Positions 24,831-36,102 of a stretch of DNA of 64,000 nucleotides are shown piece after piece (position 1 is the first letter of the stretch; each line of letters starts with the position of its first letter). This DNA is from Zygnema circumcarinatum (Eukaryota > Streptophyta > Zygnematophyceae > Zygnematales > Zygnemataceae): assembly GCA_037447605.1 (NCBI GenBank), contig CM074809.1:1471199-1535198 (forward strand), in the 5' to 3' direction. The notes beneath the pieces are model-generated. The model saw only the letters and a list, made by a program, of their open reading frames with translations, was not told the origin of the DNA and searched no databases. The translations under genes were made by a program, and so were the position numbers.

Positions 24831-26024
24831 GAGGGGGGAAGGAGGAGGGTGAGGGAAGGGAAGAGGATGGAAGGGGGAGGGGCGCTGAAAGCTAACGGGG
24901 GGCTGAGATGCTCGTGAGGAGGCAGAGGAGGGGGGGCCTGGGAAAATTGCCCACGTCCTGGTTTGGATGTTACTGTTTGGAGGTTTTTCGAACTAAAAGT
25001 ATCAATTGTGATTGCTTTGGGTGTTCAGCTCTGAGTCATGGACTCATGGCTTCGTTTGCTGCTTCAGTGAGCATGCAGTGGCTGTGAATTGCATTGGATT
25101 TGAGAGAAGGTTGATTGCGAAGTGCTCATTTCGTCAAAAAGAAAAAGGACCGCATAAGATGGCTCAAGCATGTAGAGGCTGCTGCACTGGCGCCGCGAAG
25201 TGTGCATGTTTAGTTGTGAAGCCTGTTAAAACATGAAAATGTACTAATAAGGCAGAAACGAGACAAACAAAAAACGGGACAGAAACGCGTGGATACGGGA
25301 CAAACACCCAAACTGCTTATACCATTCGCTTGAGGACTTGTTACAACATGCTGCAGAAAGGAGAGGGTGCTTTATTTTGCCTCATCCAAACTCGGAGCTT
25401 TCCTAGAATATACACATTTTGAACAGGGCAGGTATGGCAGAGTGAGCCATCACCATTCAAAACACGAATGTTTATTCAAGCAGGGTGAACTGCTTAGCGA
25501 AAATGGCAGTGACGATAACCATTGGAGATGATTGATGATTGATGATTGGTTGATACGTGGATGGTGGGGCGTTACTGGTCATGGAAAGAATGGCCACCTC
25601 GCAGTTGGAGGGGGTTTCAATTTAGACTTACTTGACCAAAGAGCTTTTGGTCATCCCGTTTGGCTAGACTCCCCGGAGGATCAAGCATTTGCCTGTTCCT
25701 CCTCCGAAGCTCATTTGAGTTTCCACTTGGGGAGGAGGGAGGGCGCATCGTCACCTTTGAGTCGCTGCCACAAGCAAAGCGCATGAACCGTTAGAAACGT
25801 CGTCACCTCCCCAAGCTTCATCTGCCTTCTCCACGGCCTTACCGAGCTGAAGCGGAATTTTTCAAATAGGGCCTAGACAGAGCACGTACCACCATTATAT
25901 CTGAACAGCCTCCCTCAAAGGAAACAACATGAACCATGCTGGCAGCACCGTTCACACTACTGCCTTTTTAGGAGCTCAACAGATTTCCTACCCCTCTTTC
26001 ATCCAGGCATGTAAATCTTTAGAT
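24831..26024. other. Convergent intergenic spacer, no gene seen
   Basis: This is the 3' flank of two convergent genes. It contains purine-rich DNA to about 24950 and a short GATTGAT tandem run near 25527-25550. No frame with recognisable motifs is present. Confidence 0.45.
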
Positions 26025-29000
26025 TTAGGCATCACAGGGGTGATCTGCACACAGGAGCAACGAGATCTCACTTGGTGAGCACGTCCACTTAGTAGCATTG
26101 TGGTTGTAGCCTTCGAAGCATCCACATACAAAGCTTCTGCGGAACGGTCTACAGATCCCATTGCCTCCGCATGCCCCCCCCGGCTGGGAGATGTTGCACA
26201 AGTTTGCGCACTCGGAAGTCGGTCTTTGGGCTGCTAAGTAACAGCCTTTTGGATAGTCAGAGTATATACAGTTTCCTGCAAGGCCGTTAATAGGCACAGC
26301 TGCAGTGTAAACTACGGGGCAGAACCGCTGTCCCTTTAGGCTGAGGGCAACAGGGCCGTATAAGTAGTTGTTACTGAAGTCAACAGAGATGAGATAGGTC
26401 GAAGGGAAGTCCATCGTTAGCTGTCCCGTGAAGTAGTTCCTCGCAAAGCTCCTGAATCAGACAGTTGTTTCACCACATCAGCAGTCTACTTGAATTTCTA
26501 CCTTCAGCAGCTTGCGGTTCCGGTACTTATCGAAATGGGAAAGGGAAAGGTGCAGCAAGTTGTGGTTTAGATGCGCAGGCTTCCTTGCACTTACACTGAA
26601 AATAGACTTTCGGAATTGATGAGAGGGGGGTCTCCTGTGAAACGGTTGTTGCTTATATCTCTGCATGCATCCATTAGGCCATCCATCAAAAAAAAGATGG
26701 AAGAAAAAGCATGTCAACAGGAGCTCTGTCGTGAATTTAATGTTCGCACAGTTTTATCAGCAAGAACGAGAGCGAACATGAAGGACTCACAGTATTTGAA
26801 GGTTCCTCAAGTTGCGAATGGAATTTGGCACTGTTCCGTTGAACCGATTTCCGCTCACATTTCTGCACGCCCATACTGAATAATTCCATAAGCAAATGAT
26901 GGGAGCTTGGTTCCATGTAATTCAAGAAGGTCTTGCACAGTCAAAGTACGGAGCAAGGTCAGCTCTTGCGATGAAGAAATTGCCAACAGTGGCACTCTTT
27001 AGGGGACACTAACATCAAATCTCAGTATATGCCTCCCCTCTACTTGGAAGTGAAATAAGTATGTATCACGAAAGCAACCTCCTGGACAGTTTCTCCTCCA
27101 GCTCTTCAAAAGTATTGAGCGCGGTAAAAGACTCTCACAATGATTGAAGGCGAGAGAGATCGCCTATCTCTACCGGCAGTTCGTTCCTCATCTTGTTTGA
27201 ACTGAGGTCCCTGCAGGCCGTACAGAGAGAATGATGAAAACTCTGCCCTCAGGCACATGCTTCACTTTTCAGTTAGCTTCCGGCGACTACTCGCGTTACC
27301 TAAAGCTGACCTTTTTGAAGATTAAACAAATATTTACAGTGTCTCACGTCTCAATAACTTCATGGCCAGAATTTCATCACCAAATCGAATTCAGTTAGTT
27401 TGGTATTGAACAAATAATCATCCTTTTCTTCTTCAGTTGAATATTTATTATGTAACTGATTGAATTTTGAAAAATTAAATCTTCAAAATCAGACGTGTTA
27501 ACACCGCGTGTTCATGAGCCGCTCTATGTTGGAATGCCAGGACGTGTGAGTGAACAATTCGAACATTTTGAAACAACTGATAAAAAACTCAAATGTTCAA
27601 CCTCTAAAAAGAAAATTTAAACCTCCGAATCTCATGTTCAAATCTAACTGAATCAGATTGAACGAAAACAATTGACCGAAAACAAATGTCCAAATGTTCA
27701 GCGGGGTTCGCTCTACTGCTTAAACCTCAATGCATGCCGAGGGAGAGGAGAGGGGCTCTTGGCACTCACAGCACCCAGAGCCCTGCGAGGTGTCCGATCC
27801 GCCCCGAGAGCCGCCCTACGAGCGAGTTCTGGGAGAGGTCCCTGCACCGCCACGTGGAAGGAGGCAACGGGTCAGCGCTCGGACCTGCGCTGGGCCCGCC
27901 CGCCTTCGGAGGGAGGGAGGGAGGGAGGGAGGGAGGGAGGGAGGGAGGGAGGGAGGGAGGGAGGGAGGGAGGGAGGGAGGGAGGGAGGGAGGGAGGGAGG
28001 GAGGGAGGAGGGAGGAGGGAGGGAGGGAGCGGCGGGAGGGAGGGGCGGGAGCGGGAGGGAGGGAGGGGCAGGAGGGAGGGGCAGGAGGGAGGGGCGGGAG
28101 GGAGGGGCAGGAGGGAGGGACGGGAGGGAGGGCGGAGGGAGGGGCGGGAGGAAGGGAGGGAGGGAGGGAGGAGGGAGGGAGGAGGGAGGGGCGGGAGCGG
28201 GAGGGAGGGAGGGAGGGAGGGAGGGAGGGAGGGAGGGAGGGAGGGAGGGAGGGAGGGAGGGAGGGAGGGAGGGAGGGAGGGAGGGAGGGAGGGAGGGAGG
28301 GAGGGAGGGAGGGAGGGAGGAGGAGGGAGGAGGAGGGAGGGAGGGAGGGAGGGAGGGAGGGAGGGAGGGAGGGAGGGAGGGAGGGAGGGGCAGGAGGGAG
28401 GGGCGGGAGGACGTACAGGCTGGACAGCTCCTTGAGGCGGCCCACTGTTGAAGGTAGTCGTCCAGTGAGGTTGTTGTTTTTGAAGGTTCTGCACGCACAG
28501 CCACACTGTCAGCTGAGGCTCCGGCTCGCTCCTAGGGAAGTAGCTCCTCACGCTACTCTTCTGATTAATCAAGTCAAATGAGAGCTAGATAATCATCTCT
28601 CTTGCTTCCTCTCTCCCTCACTCCCTCTTTCCCCACCTCACACGCTTCCCTCTCCCTCCCTCTCCTCACCGTTTCCTCGCCAAAGGAGGCTAAAGGTTAA
28701 GAAAATCACCAACTCAACTTCTACTAAACAGAGCCCTGACTGATAGCCCATGAAATAAGCTCACAAATGAAGCTCATGGCCCACAAAGAGCTCCTTTCAG
28801 CTAAGGATAAAGAAGAGGTAATGGCAGGCAATCGCATGAACGAGGCTGCTTTAGAATTCAATGGAAATTAAATGAAAAAAAGGAAAACCGGCCCAGAGGA
28901 TCACACGCACGACTTGGACGAAGAGCCAAGCTTTAGAGATACCCGCATTGCTTACAGGAAAATGACAGCAAGTTTGTTCAAGTTTCTAAAGTGAAGCCCA

Positions 29001-30330
29001 AGCTGAGTTCCTGGCTAATCGATGATGCAGGCAAAGAAGCTCGTGCTCCAAAAGGAGAGCTTTTCGGTCTGGAAGTGGAGACTGTGGTAAACTCATAGAA
29101 ACGATTGCGCGACAAAATGATTAAAGCGCGCACTGCGAATTCTACGGCAAGCAGAGCGTCTCACACAGTCGGCACGGGAATGCCATGCATGAGCTCCATG
29201 CTCATTCACATGCGGTCCACAAAGTCGCCCGGCACAATTGTTTCAAAGCGTTTGCAACATGCGCGCTACTGCAAATGCACGTGCGTGACATTGCAACTAT
29301 GCTTGGAAGGCAGCACTTGCAGTAGGAGGAGGCGGAGGCTTACAAAAGTGTGAGGCTGCTGAGGTCGCCAATGGAGGATCGGATTTGGCCGGAAAGGTTG
29401 CGGTTCGAAAGATCCCTGGCAGAGAAGGAAAGCTCTGCCTCAGGTGATTGGAACTAAGAAACAAAAAAAGAAAGAGAGAAAAGTAATACTGTTTTTTTTT
29501 TACCTTTCCTCCTTATAAATCTTAATGTTTGGTCTAAAATGCCATTCTCCGGCGCCAGCCAAGAATTTTTTGACTCGATCTGTAGAATTTTGGCCTAGTT
29601 GAGTAATGCAGACAGTGATATTTCAGGGAGGGAGAAACCTAGCAGAGGCCTTTTGCACGGCTACTCATTCTACCTTGATTCTACATTCTAGTTTTTTCAG
29701 TTGTTCGCTCCTCCTGCCCCTGCATTACGATTTACATAAGGCTCCAGGCAATAGATTTTCACAATGCTGACTAGTTCTATGGATTAAAAACCGATAAATT
29801 ATTCTGCATTTTCAAGTTCATGAAGAATGGAAAAATATGTGCAGGCCCGAAAGCCATCGAGCTTAAGGCTGCAACAGCCTCAACCTGAAAACCGTAACTG
29901 TAACTGTAACTGCAACTGTGAGCTGCACGCACAAGGACCGCGATCAAGCCCCTCACCCCCCTCAATCCAAAGGAAACCAGCCTTCAGCTTACAGAGTAAT
30001 AACGCGGCCTGCGGCGTTGCAGGAGACACCCTCGAAGTCAGCGCAAGAAGCGCCCTCCGGCCTCCACCCCGCCACCGCCATGCCCTGCAGCCCCTCCCGC
30101 AGGTCCAGAAGCACCGCTCCTGCCGCCATGACGCCCGCCCCTCTCAGCTCAGAGTTCCAAGGCCATGGCCGTCAATGCCGTCGCATGCAGCCTCGCCCTC
30201 TTGCTCAGGCTCTCCAGTGTCTGCAAAGCACTCACTGTCGACAGGGCTGATGGCGACCCCGCGCACTGCTCGCACGTGCAGAGCAAAGAGAAGAGCTCCA
30301 CAGAGAAGCAGGCTTCCCGGTAGCGCCGCC
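26025..30330 (-). CDS. Secreted leucine-rich repeat protein with C-terminal EGF-like cysteine cluster
   Basis: Clear exons are 30129-29993 (LRR N-cap, GVSCNAAGRVITL), 29415-29344, 28488-28417, 27841-27770, 27210-27139, 26862-26791 (each exactly 72 bases and one LRR, phase 2 to phase 2), 26660-26595 and 26451-26025. Repeats follow LDLSxNxLxGxxPxxIGxLxxLxxL. The last exon holds a final repeat (DFSNNYLYGPVALSL) and a cysteine-rich segment with CGGNGICRPF and CGCFEGY, like an EGF module. I see no transmembrane helix or kinase after it. A signal-peptide-like start, MAALPGSLLLCGALLFALHV, lies at 30330-30271 but in a different frame from the N-cap exon, and no good splice joins them, so the 5' end is unresolved. 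Extracellular recognition is the usual role of such proteins; no ligand can be inferred. Confidence 0.75.
27908..28400. repeat. GGGA/CCCT microsatellite array inside an LRR intron
   Basis: About 490 bases of nearly pure GGGA units, interrupted near 28007-28200 by GGAGGGGCGGGAG-type variants. It lies wholly within the intron between LRR exons 28488-28417 and 27841-27770 and fills most of it. On the coding (minus) strand the pre-mRNA reads CCCT. The G-rich + strand could form G-quadruplexes. It generates long artificial open frames (Gly/Arg/Glu or Pro/Ser) on both strands. Confidence 0.95.
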
Positions 30331-31002
30331 ATGGCTGCCCTCCTCACTTTCCGCTTTCCACTCTCCTCTTCTCTCCACTCTCCTCCTCTCTCCTCTCCCG
30401 CAGCTCCAGGTCTTACTCTGCTTCCTCCCCTCCGGGCTTCAGTCTCAGGGAGTCGCGTGCCACGTGGCGGCCAACTTTTGCGCGCGCGCCTCCCATTGGC
30501 CCGCCGAGGCATCAAGGGCCGCCACGTGGCCTCGGCGCGCTGCGGCCTCTTCAGCCCTGGACAGAGGCGCGCCGCGGCCGTACGGTTAGTCCGTACGGTC
30601 TGCAGGCGCGGTTCGTACGACCGGCGCAAGCGAACCGCAGATCGCGGCGGTTCCCACCGCGGTGAGTTCGGTGACCGCGGGCGGCTGCCAGGTGACGATC
30701 GCTTATTGGTTGGCGTAAGAGCGAGGGGCAAATCCGGGGATCTTTTCCAGCTGACCGTTTTTAAAGTCGGCATTATGGCGCGCGCCACGCGGCGCCGCGA
30801 GCGGTTTTTCCGCTCTGCCCGGCGGGCAGCGAACATTTTCCAGCGGGGCTGGCTTGCGGGCGCCGCGCGTAATTGGTTGGCGGAGGTCGGACGGCGTCAG
30901 GGCTCGAGCTCGCACATGCGGCAGCTGGCCGCGGAGCACCCTTTAATGGCGGGGATTTACTGGTCGCGGCGGGATCGGGCTCCGCTTTCCTGAACTGCAT
31001 CT

Positions 31003-31122
31003 CCATGGGGCCCACGGGGCCATGGGGCCATGGGGCCATGGGTGGGCCCCTGGGACCATGGGAACATGGGGGGGATGGGGGGCATTTGGACATGGGGGGC
31101 CATGGGGGCATGGAGGGGGCAT
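31003..31122. repeat. CATGGGG(C) minisatellite
   Basis: Degenerate tandem copies of CATGGGGC and related 8-12 base units run from about 31003 to 31122. Every CCATGG core is palindromic. No gene is associated. Confidence 0.75.
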
Positions 31123-31952
31123 ATTAATAACATGGGCTGATTCGAACGTGGCTGCATGTATGCATTGGCGTGGAACGACGGCCATGCGGGACGCGGCATA
31201 CGGGTCATTACCCTCAACAAATGTACAACTCGTAGACCTGGCTTCCCAGTAGACTAAGAGAATTGTTACATGACATCTAAAAAGAAAACTGTCAACCGTT
31301 TAGGAACGAATGTTTAGTTATGTTGTAGACACATTGTTGTATGACATCATAGTCGATGGCTTCGACTTTCCCAACGAGGCAAGAGATCGGACCCACGCAG
31401 TGCATGAATCCTCACACTTGCAAAACCACCTTGCGACCAACTGCATGGTACAGGAGCTGTCTGTGCCCATTCGGTGGCTGGACCATCCCGAATAAGTCTA
31501 CAACGCAGAAGCGCAAAATACGATACTGTGCAAAAGTAAGGTGACGACCCAGTTTCCATGAAGGTACAGGATTTAGGGGTGAATGCGCGTCCCCCGCACG
31601 AGTTGCGTGGGGTGGGGCAACAGACCCTCTGCAACTACCGCACACAAAAAGAACGAGTGGTTTCGAGAACGATACGGAGGTTTGGCGGACCGTACGATAC
31701 CGGTGTATACAATTAGTCAGTGTTGACCTGTCCTGGAGCCACAAGAGTGCTTCTGCAAGCCACTTCCGCCGTATGGCAAGTAGCCGTAGTCTGCGACCTC
31801 AAACTGGGCATTTCCCAGGAAGCTCACATGCACGTGTTCCCTGTTCACCTCGTTTTGGACTCCGTTGGGGGCCGGAGAGCGGCACTTATCCTTGTGGGAA
31901 GCATTCTCCTCCGAGCCCGCTTATGACTTTATCTTCTTTCTCTAAAATCAAG

Positions 31953-32009
31953 GCTCTATCTTTGTCAATAAGCTCTATCTTTGTCAATAAACTCTATCTT
32001 TGTCAATAA
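31953..32009. repeat. Three tandem copies of a 19-base unit
   Basis: The unit GCTCTATCTTTGTCAATAA is repeated three times without gaps (31953-31971, 31972-31990, 31991-32009). The third copy differs only in its first base. Confidence 0.95.
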
Positions 32010-33029
32010 GCTCATGGGCTTACGGTGCCACCGGGAGGGCCGAGGGCGAACTCAGCTGGTTGTGAAGAGGGAAAGGCCTACAAGGGGGGGGGGGAGGTGG
32101 GGGTGGAAACGGGGGAGGCTTAGAAAGAGGTGTTAACGTGATCGAGATGGAGAGGAGAGGAATGATGGGAGCAAACGGGGAGATGCATGTTATAGAAGGG
32201 AGGGGGCAGGGTACAGCTGAGCAAGGGATGGAGTTCACCACACGTGGCCTTGAAGCGAGTCCGGAATTGAACGTTTCCTGCATATGCCGCACGTTCCCAT
32301 GTTTTGCGAAGGAACAAAAGAAGCATTCAACACAGCACAATCTGAAGCGCAAACACTCCAAGCAGACAGTAAAACAGCATAGGCAACATCCCCTACAAAG
32401 CCTACATGCAATCCTAAGCCTCCACACGCAGTGGAGGCTCCAGTTGGCACGGATGCATGGCTTGTTCGAGAGTCTGAGGATCGTTAGGATTGGCATCCAT
32501 GGACAGACCAGGTGATAGGTAACACCCCTCGAGTCCCACTTCCATACGGGCCCAAACAAGAACCACTCCCGCTGGCGAAATTGGTGTATTAAGCTCTTCC
32601 CTTTCAAAACAAGCTCGCAGTCTGCTTCCGAGGCCGAAGCCCAGCACCAAGTCAATGACAAGCATAAGCTCCCTCTCGTCTTCTTCCTGAAGTAAACAAC
32701 CTAAGCTGTAAGGCGTCACATAACACAGTAAGCCACAGTGGTATGGCGCTTTGAGCCTGCTGCATGTAAACATCCTGCCAGCCCCCCTATTCAAGCAAGG
32801 GTATGCCCCAAGTGCTGTCAGCCGCCGGCCCACCTCCCTGAGGCTAAAGGTGCACTGGCTGCCTCAGACCTGAGATGCGTGCGCTGCAATACGGTGCTCC
32901 AGCTCTCTGTTCGCTGAGGCCAGGGCCCCAGAATGGCCTCGCGAGGGAAAAAACGCTTTCGGTCAATATTTGGTAGGCTAGCCAAAGACCAATGTCGCGG
33001 GGCTCCAATATGTAGAACAATCGAGTCAA

Positions 33030-36018
33030 TTAGAGCAGGTCTGCCACATTTGATGGCAGCTCTTCAATGACCGTGTTGTAAAAACGCTGAATGTCCTGTA
33101 GCATGTGCTGATCCTCCTTTGTCACAAAATTGATAGCTACTCCTTTCCTTCCAAAGCGTCCAGATCGACCGATACGGTGCAGGTAGTTCTCAGGCTGGGT
33201 AGGCAAATCGTAATTAATCACAAGAGACACCTGCCAGGGCACGACAAACGACAACGTCAAGTTTCGTGCAAAATAGCACTATCGCAAGTATTTGCTTTTG
33301 ACGGATACGTGTAGCTTGAATCTACTTGAGTCATAGCCCGCTTGCGAGAAAACGAGAAGATTACGAAGCCATTCATAAAGAGGAAGACAGGACATACCTG
33401 CTGGACATCAATACCACGAGCCAGCAAGTCGGTGGTGATCAGGACTCGAGAAGAGCCTGATCGGAACTCGCGCATAATGATATCCCGAGTGTTCTGGTCC
33501 ATATCACCGTGAGTCGCACTCACGGTATGGTCACGGCCGCGCATCTTGTCTGTGAGCCAGTCCACCTTCCGCCGAGTGTTGATGAAGATAACAGACTGCA
33601 AAGAGAGGCAGATTGAAATAAATGGCAATCCAGGTGCATTGAACAGCTGTGCACTCACTCCCATGTTCAGCACTTTGCTCAGGAGCATACGCACCCACCA
33701 TTCTTTCAAATCTTGCACAGACTGATTTCAATGTGAACAGCTTATAAGCCTCAATCTTTCGCGCGGTTAGAGTAATTCCTAACTATTCCCTGTCTTAAAA
33801 TGTGCTATACGTGATTAAATGAGTATAGGAGTAGTAATAGCACTTGTTTAAAAAGTGCCATAATGATGAAAGCCCGTGTGGAGCACAGCTGACTAAACAG
33901 CAACTGATTCAGGGCAGAGGCAGCACAACTAAGCTCGCCTCCCGCGTGAAGGGTAAGTTTCATTTACACAACAATTCTTCTGTGTTCTCCGCTCATCAAG
34001 GAGAATGTATAAAAAAACAGGAGACGAGCAGACAACACAAACGAGAACAGTACACACAAATCATACGACAGGACTGGAGCACTGTCTAATAAGCTATCCC
34101 CTGAAACCCGGCCCTATGAAGGAGTAAAGCCCAAGAAGAGGGGGGCTACCTGAGTAATGGCCAATGTCTCGTAAAGATCACAGAGAGTATCAAGCTTCCA
34201 TTCTTCGCGATCCACGTCCACATAGAACTGTTTGATACCTTCCAAAGTAAGTTCATCACGCTTCACCAAAATTTTCACTGGCTTATTCATGAACTTGCGA
34301 GTAATCTCGAGTGCCTCCGGAGGCATGGTAGCGGAGAAAACTCCGACCTGGAGCTTTGGTGGAAGAAGCTGGAAAATGTCATAAATCTGCAAGACCATCC
34401 CTGTGACATTCATTGTAACTTGAATCCCGTCTTATGATCACAAGGGACCCTTCAAGAACAAAGGGAATCAAAACCAGTTATCCAGTGGAAGCCCGTCTAT
34501 CCGAGACCTTCCCTAAAAATGAAACTAGAACGCTTTGAGCCTGCGATGAAAAGTTGGAGGCCATGCAATACACTAGCTCACCTGATCCTTGAACCCGCGA
34601 GAAAGCATCTCATCCGCCTCATCAAGAACAAAGCACTTGATGTTGTCTGGCCGTAGGGCATGCCTTCGGAGCATGTCGTATACTCGTCCTGGAGTACCAA
34701 CAACAACGTGTACTCCTGCCTGCAGAACAAACAAGCTACCAGTGATTAAACGAGAATGTACCACACGAACAATAAACCAAAAAGAAACGTAGAGCATACT
34801 ACGACAAGAATAAGCTGTGTAACTTACTTGAAGAATGCGCTGGTCTTCACGCACACTAGTTCCTCCCACGCAAGCGTGCACCTTCACCTGAAGGTAGTCG
34901 CCAAGGGCGCGCATAACCTTCTCAATCTGCTGTGCCAACTCACGGGTCGGAGCAAGCACCAAAGCCTGGCACTCGAAAAGCTGGTAATCGAGCTGTTGCA
35001 AGATGCCAGAGCAAAAGGTGGCCGTCTTGCCCGTCCCTGATTGTGCCTGCTGAATGACGTCCAGCCCCTTTGCAAATGGGACGATTCCACGCTGCTGGAT
35101 GGCTGAGGGCTTCTCAAACCCTGCAGTCGGAAGGGAAAAAACAAAGTCAGATTGAGGGAAAATATGACAGCCTCTCCAAAGTGTATACAAAGGCCCTTAA
35201 GTACCAGTTCATTATCAGTTGCTCAAGGTCAGCGAGCGTCATACAACTGGACTTTCGACAAGTTCAAAGACAATTACCCTATGGCGTGCTCAAATGCGTG
35301 AACAGCAAACCAGCCAGCAAATCCTGGTTAAAGCCATCAAAGTGACGACGACAGAAGGAACCCAAAAAGCTCTTTAATCGAAAACAAAGCTAAGAATCGT
35401 TACTAGCGCAAAAGAGACAGTCACAAACCCCGTCTCCCCTACTGCCGGGATAAAGTCAAGAGGTCCAACACATGCAGGATGCAATAAATATCAAACTAAA
35501 CCAAACCAAAGAATGTAAAGCCTTCTCCGGAAAATGACAAAGAAAAGCCAAACGTTTGACAATAAGTAGCAGAGAAAACAGATACACGAAAAACGAAATT
35601 CGTGAATCCTTTCCAGTTTAGAGGTGAGGGCTAACCATAGGCGTAAATGCCTCGCAACAAATTCTCGTGAAGGTTCATGGCGTCAAAGGTCTCATGAACC
35701 TCGTCCCAAGTTGAAATGAAGTCGTCACCTTCGCCGCCCAACCTTTTTGGACAGAAAGTGGGAAAGACGAAACATTAAAACACTGGCCATATACACCGGA
35801 ACTTGATGTATGTCTTAGGAAAAAAAAGAGTCCGAATGTTCATCGAGAATTGCTGAAACAAAAGTCCCAGTCAAGAACCAGACTTAGTTTCTACTCGGAA
35901 AATCTGACGGTTTAGGAACTTCCGTAGAAAGTTAAGAGTAGTGCACTTACACTTCAGCCATCTTTGTGTCATATTGCCGAGCATCAAACTGACTTCCTTC
36001 AGGCGCCATGCCCGCCAT
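33030..36018 (-). CDS. EIF4A: Eukaryotic initiation factor 4A (DEAD-box RNA helicase)
   Basis: Seven exons (36018-35951, 35742-35636, 35120-34828, 34719-34582, 34386-34150, 33595-33398, 33230-33030) give 413 residues, the normal length of plant eIF4A. It unwinds mRNA 5' leaders as part of eIF4F during translation initiation. All DEAD-box motifs are present: Q motif [12 protein letters not shown], motif I AQSGTGKT, Ia [60 protein letters not shown] and [15 protein letters not shown]. The protein ends [11 protein letters not shown], as in canonical eIF4A. A telo-box (AAACCCTAG, 36094-36102) lies just upstream of the start, in the presumed leader. Identification is essentially certain. Confidence 0.97.
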
Positions 36019-36093
36019 GATTGCGTGAGTGACAGAAAACCTGCAAACGTATCAACGAGGTTCGCTTAGATGCCAAAAAATGGCCAACGCTCC

Positions 36094-36102
36094 AAACCCT
36101 AG
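36094..36102 (-). promoter_or_regulatory. Telo-box (AAACCCTAG) upstream of eIF4A
   Basis: AAACCCTAG lies about 76 bases before the eIF4A start codon. This element is known from plant ribosomal-protein and translation-factor promoters, often near the transcription start. Its activity here is inferred. Confidence 0.5.

Larger units (their letters stand above)
30331..33029. other. Intergenic region: GC-rich promoter block and minisatellites, no gene seen
   Basis: From 30340 to about 30950 the DNA is very GC- and CpG-rich with CGTACGG palindromes (30578-30620), probably the promoter of the LRR gene. A CATGGGG minisatellite follows (31003-31122), then a triple 19-base repeat (31953-32009). The stretch 32010-33029 includes a poly-G run near 32082-32094 and no recognisable coding motif. 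Several open frames exceed 60 codons but show no family similarity and no splice logic. Confidence 0.4.

Noticed and set aside
26478-26594. Minus-strand frame HNLLHLSLSHFDKY resembling an LRR
   Set aside because: It lies in a normal GT-AG intron between exons 26660-26595 and 26451-26025. The flanking exons join in phase without it.
27672-28581. Long Gly/Arg/Glu and Pro/Ser open frames across the GGGA array
   Set aside because: They are direct translations of a tetranucleotide repeat in an intron.
30144-30270. Continuation of the signal-peptide frame to a stop at 30144 as a small secreted protein
   Set aside because: The residues after the signal peptide show no motif, and the LRR N-cap follows immediately in another frame, so a gene-model problem is more likely.
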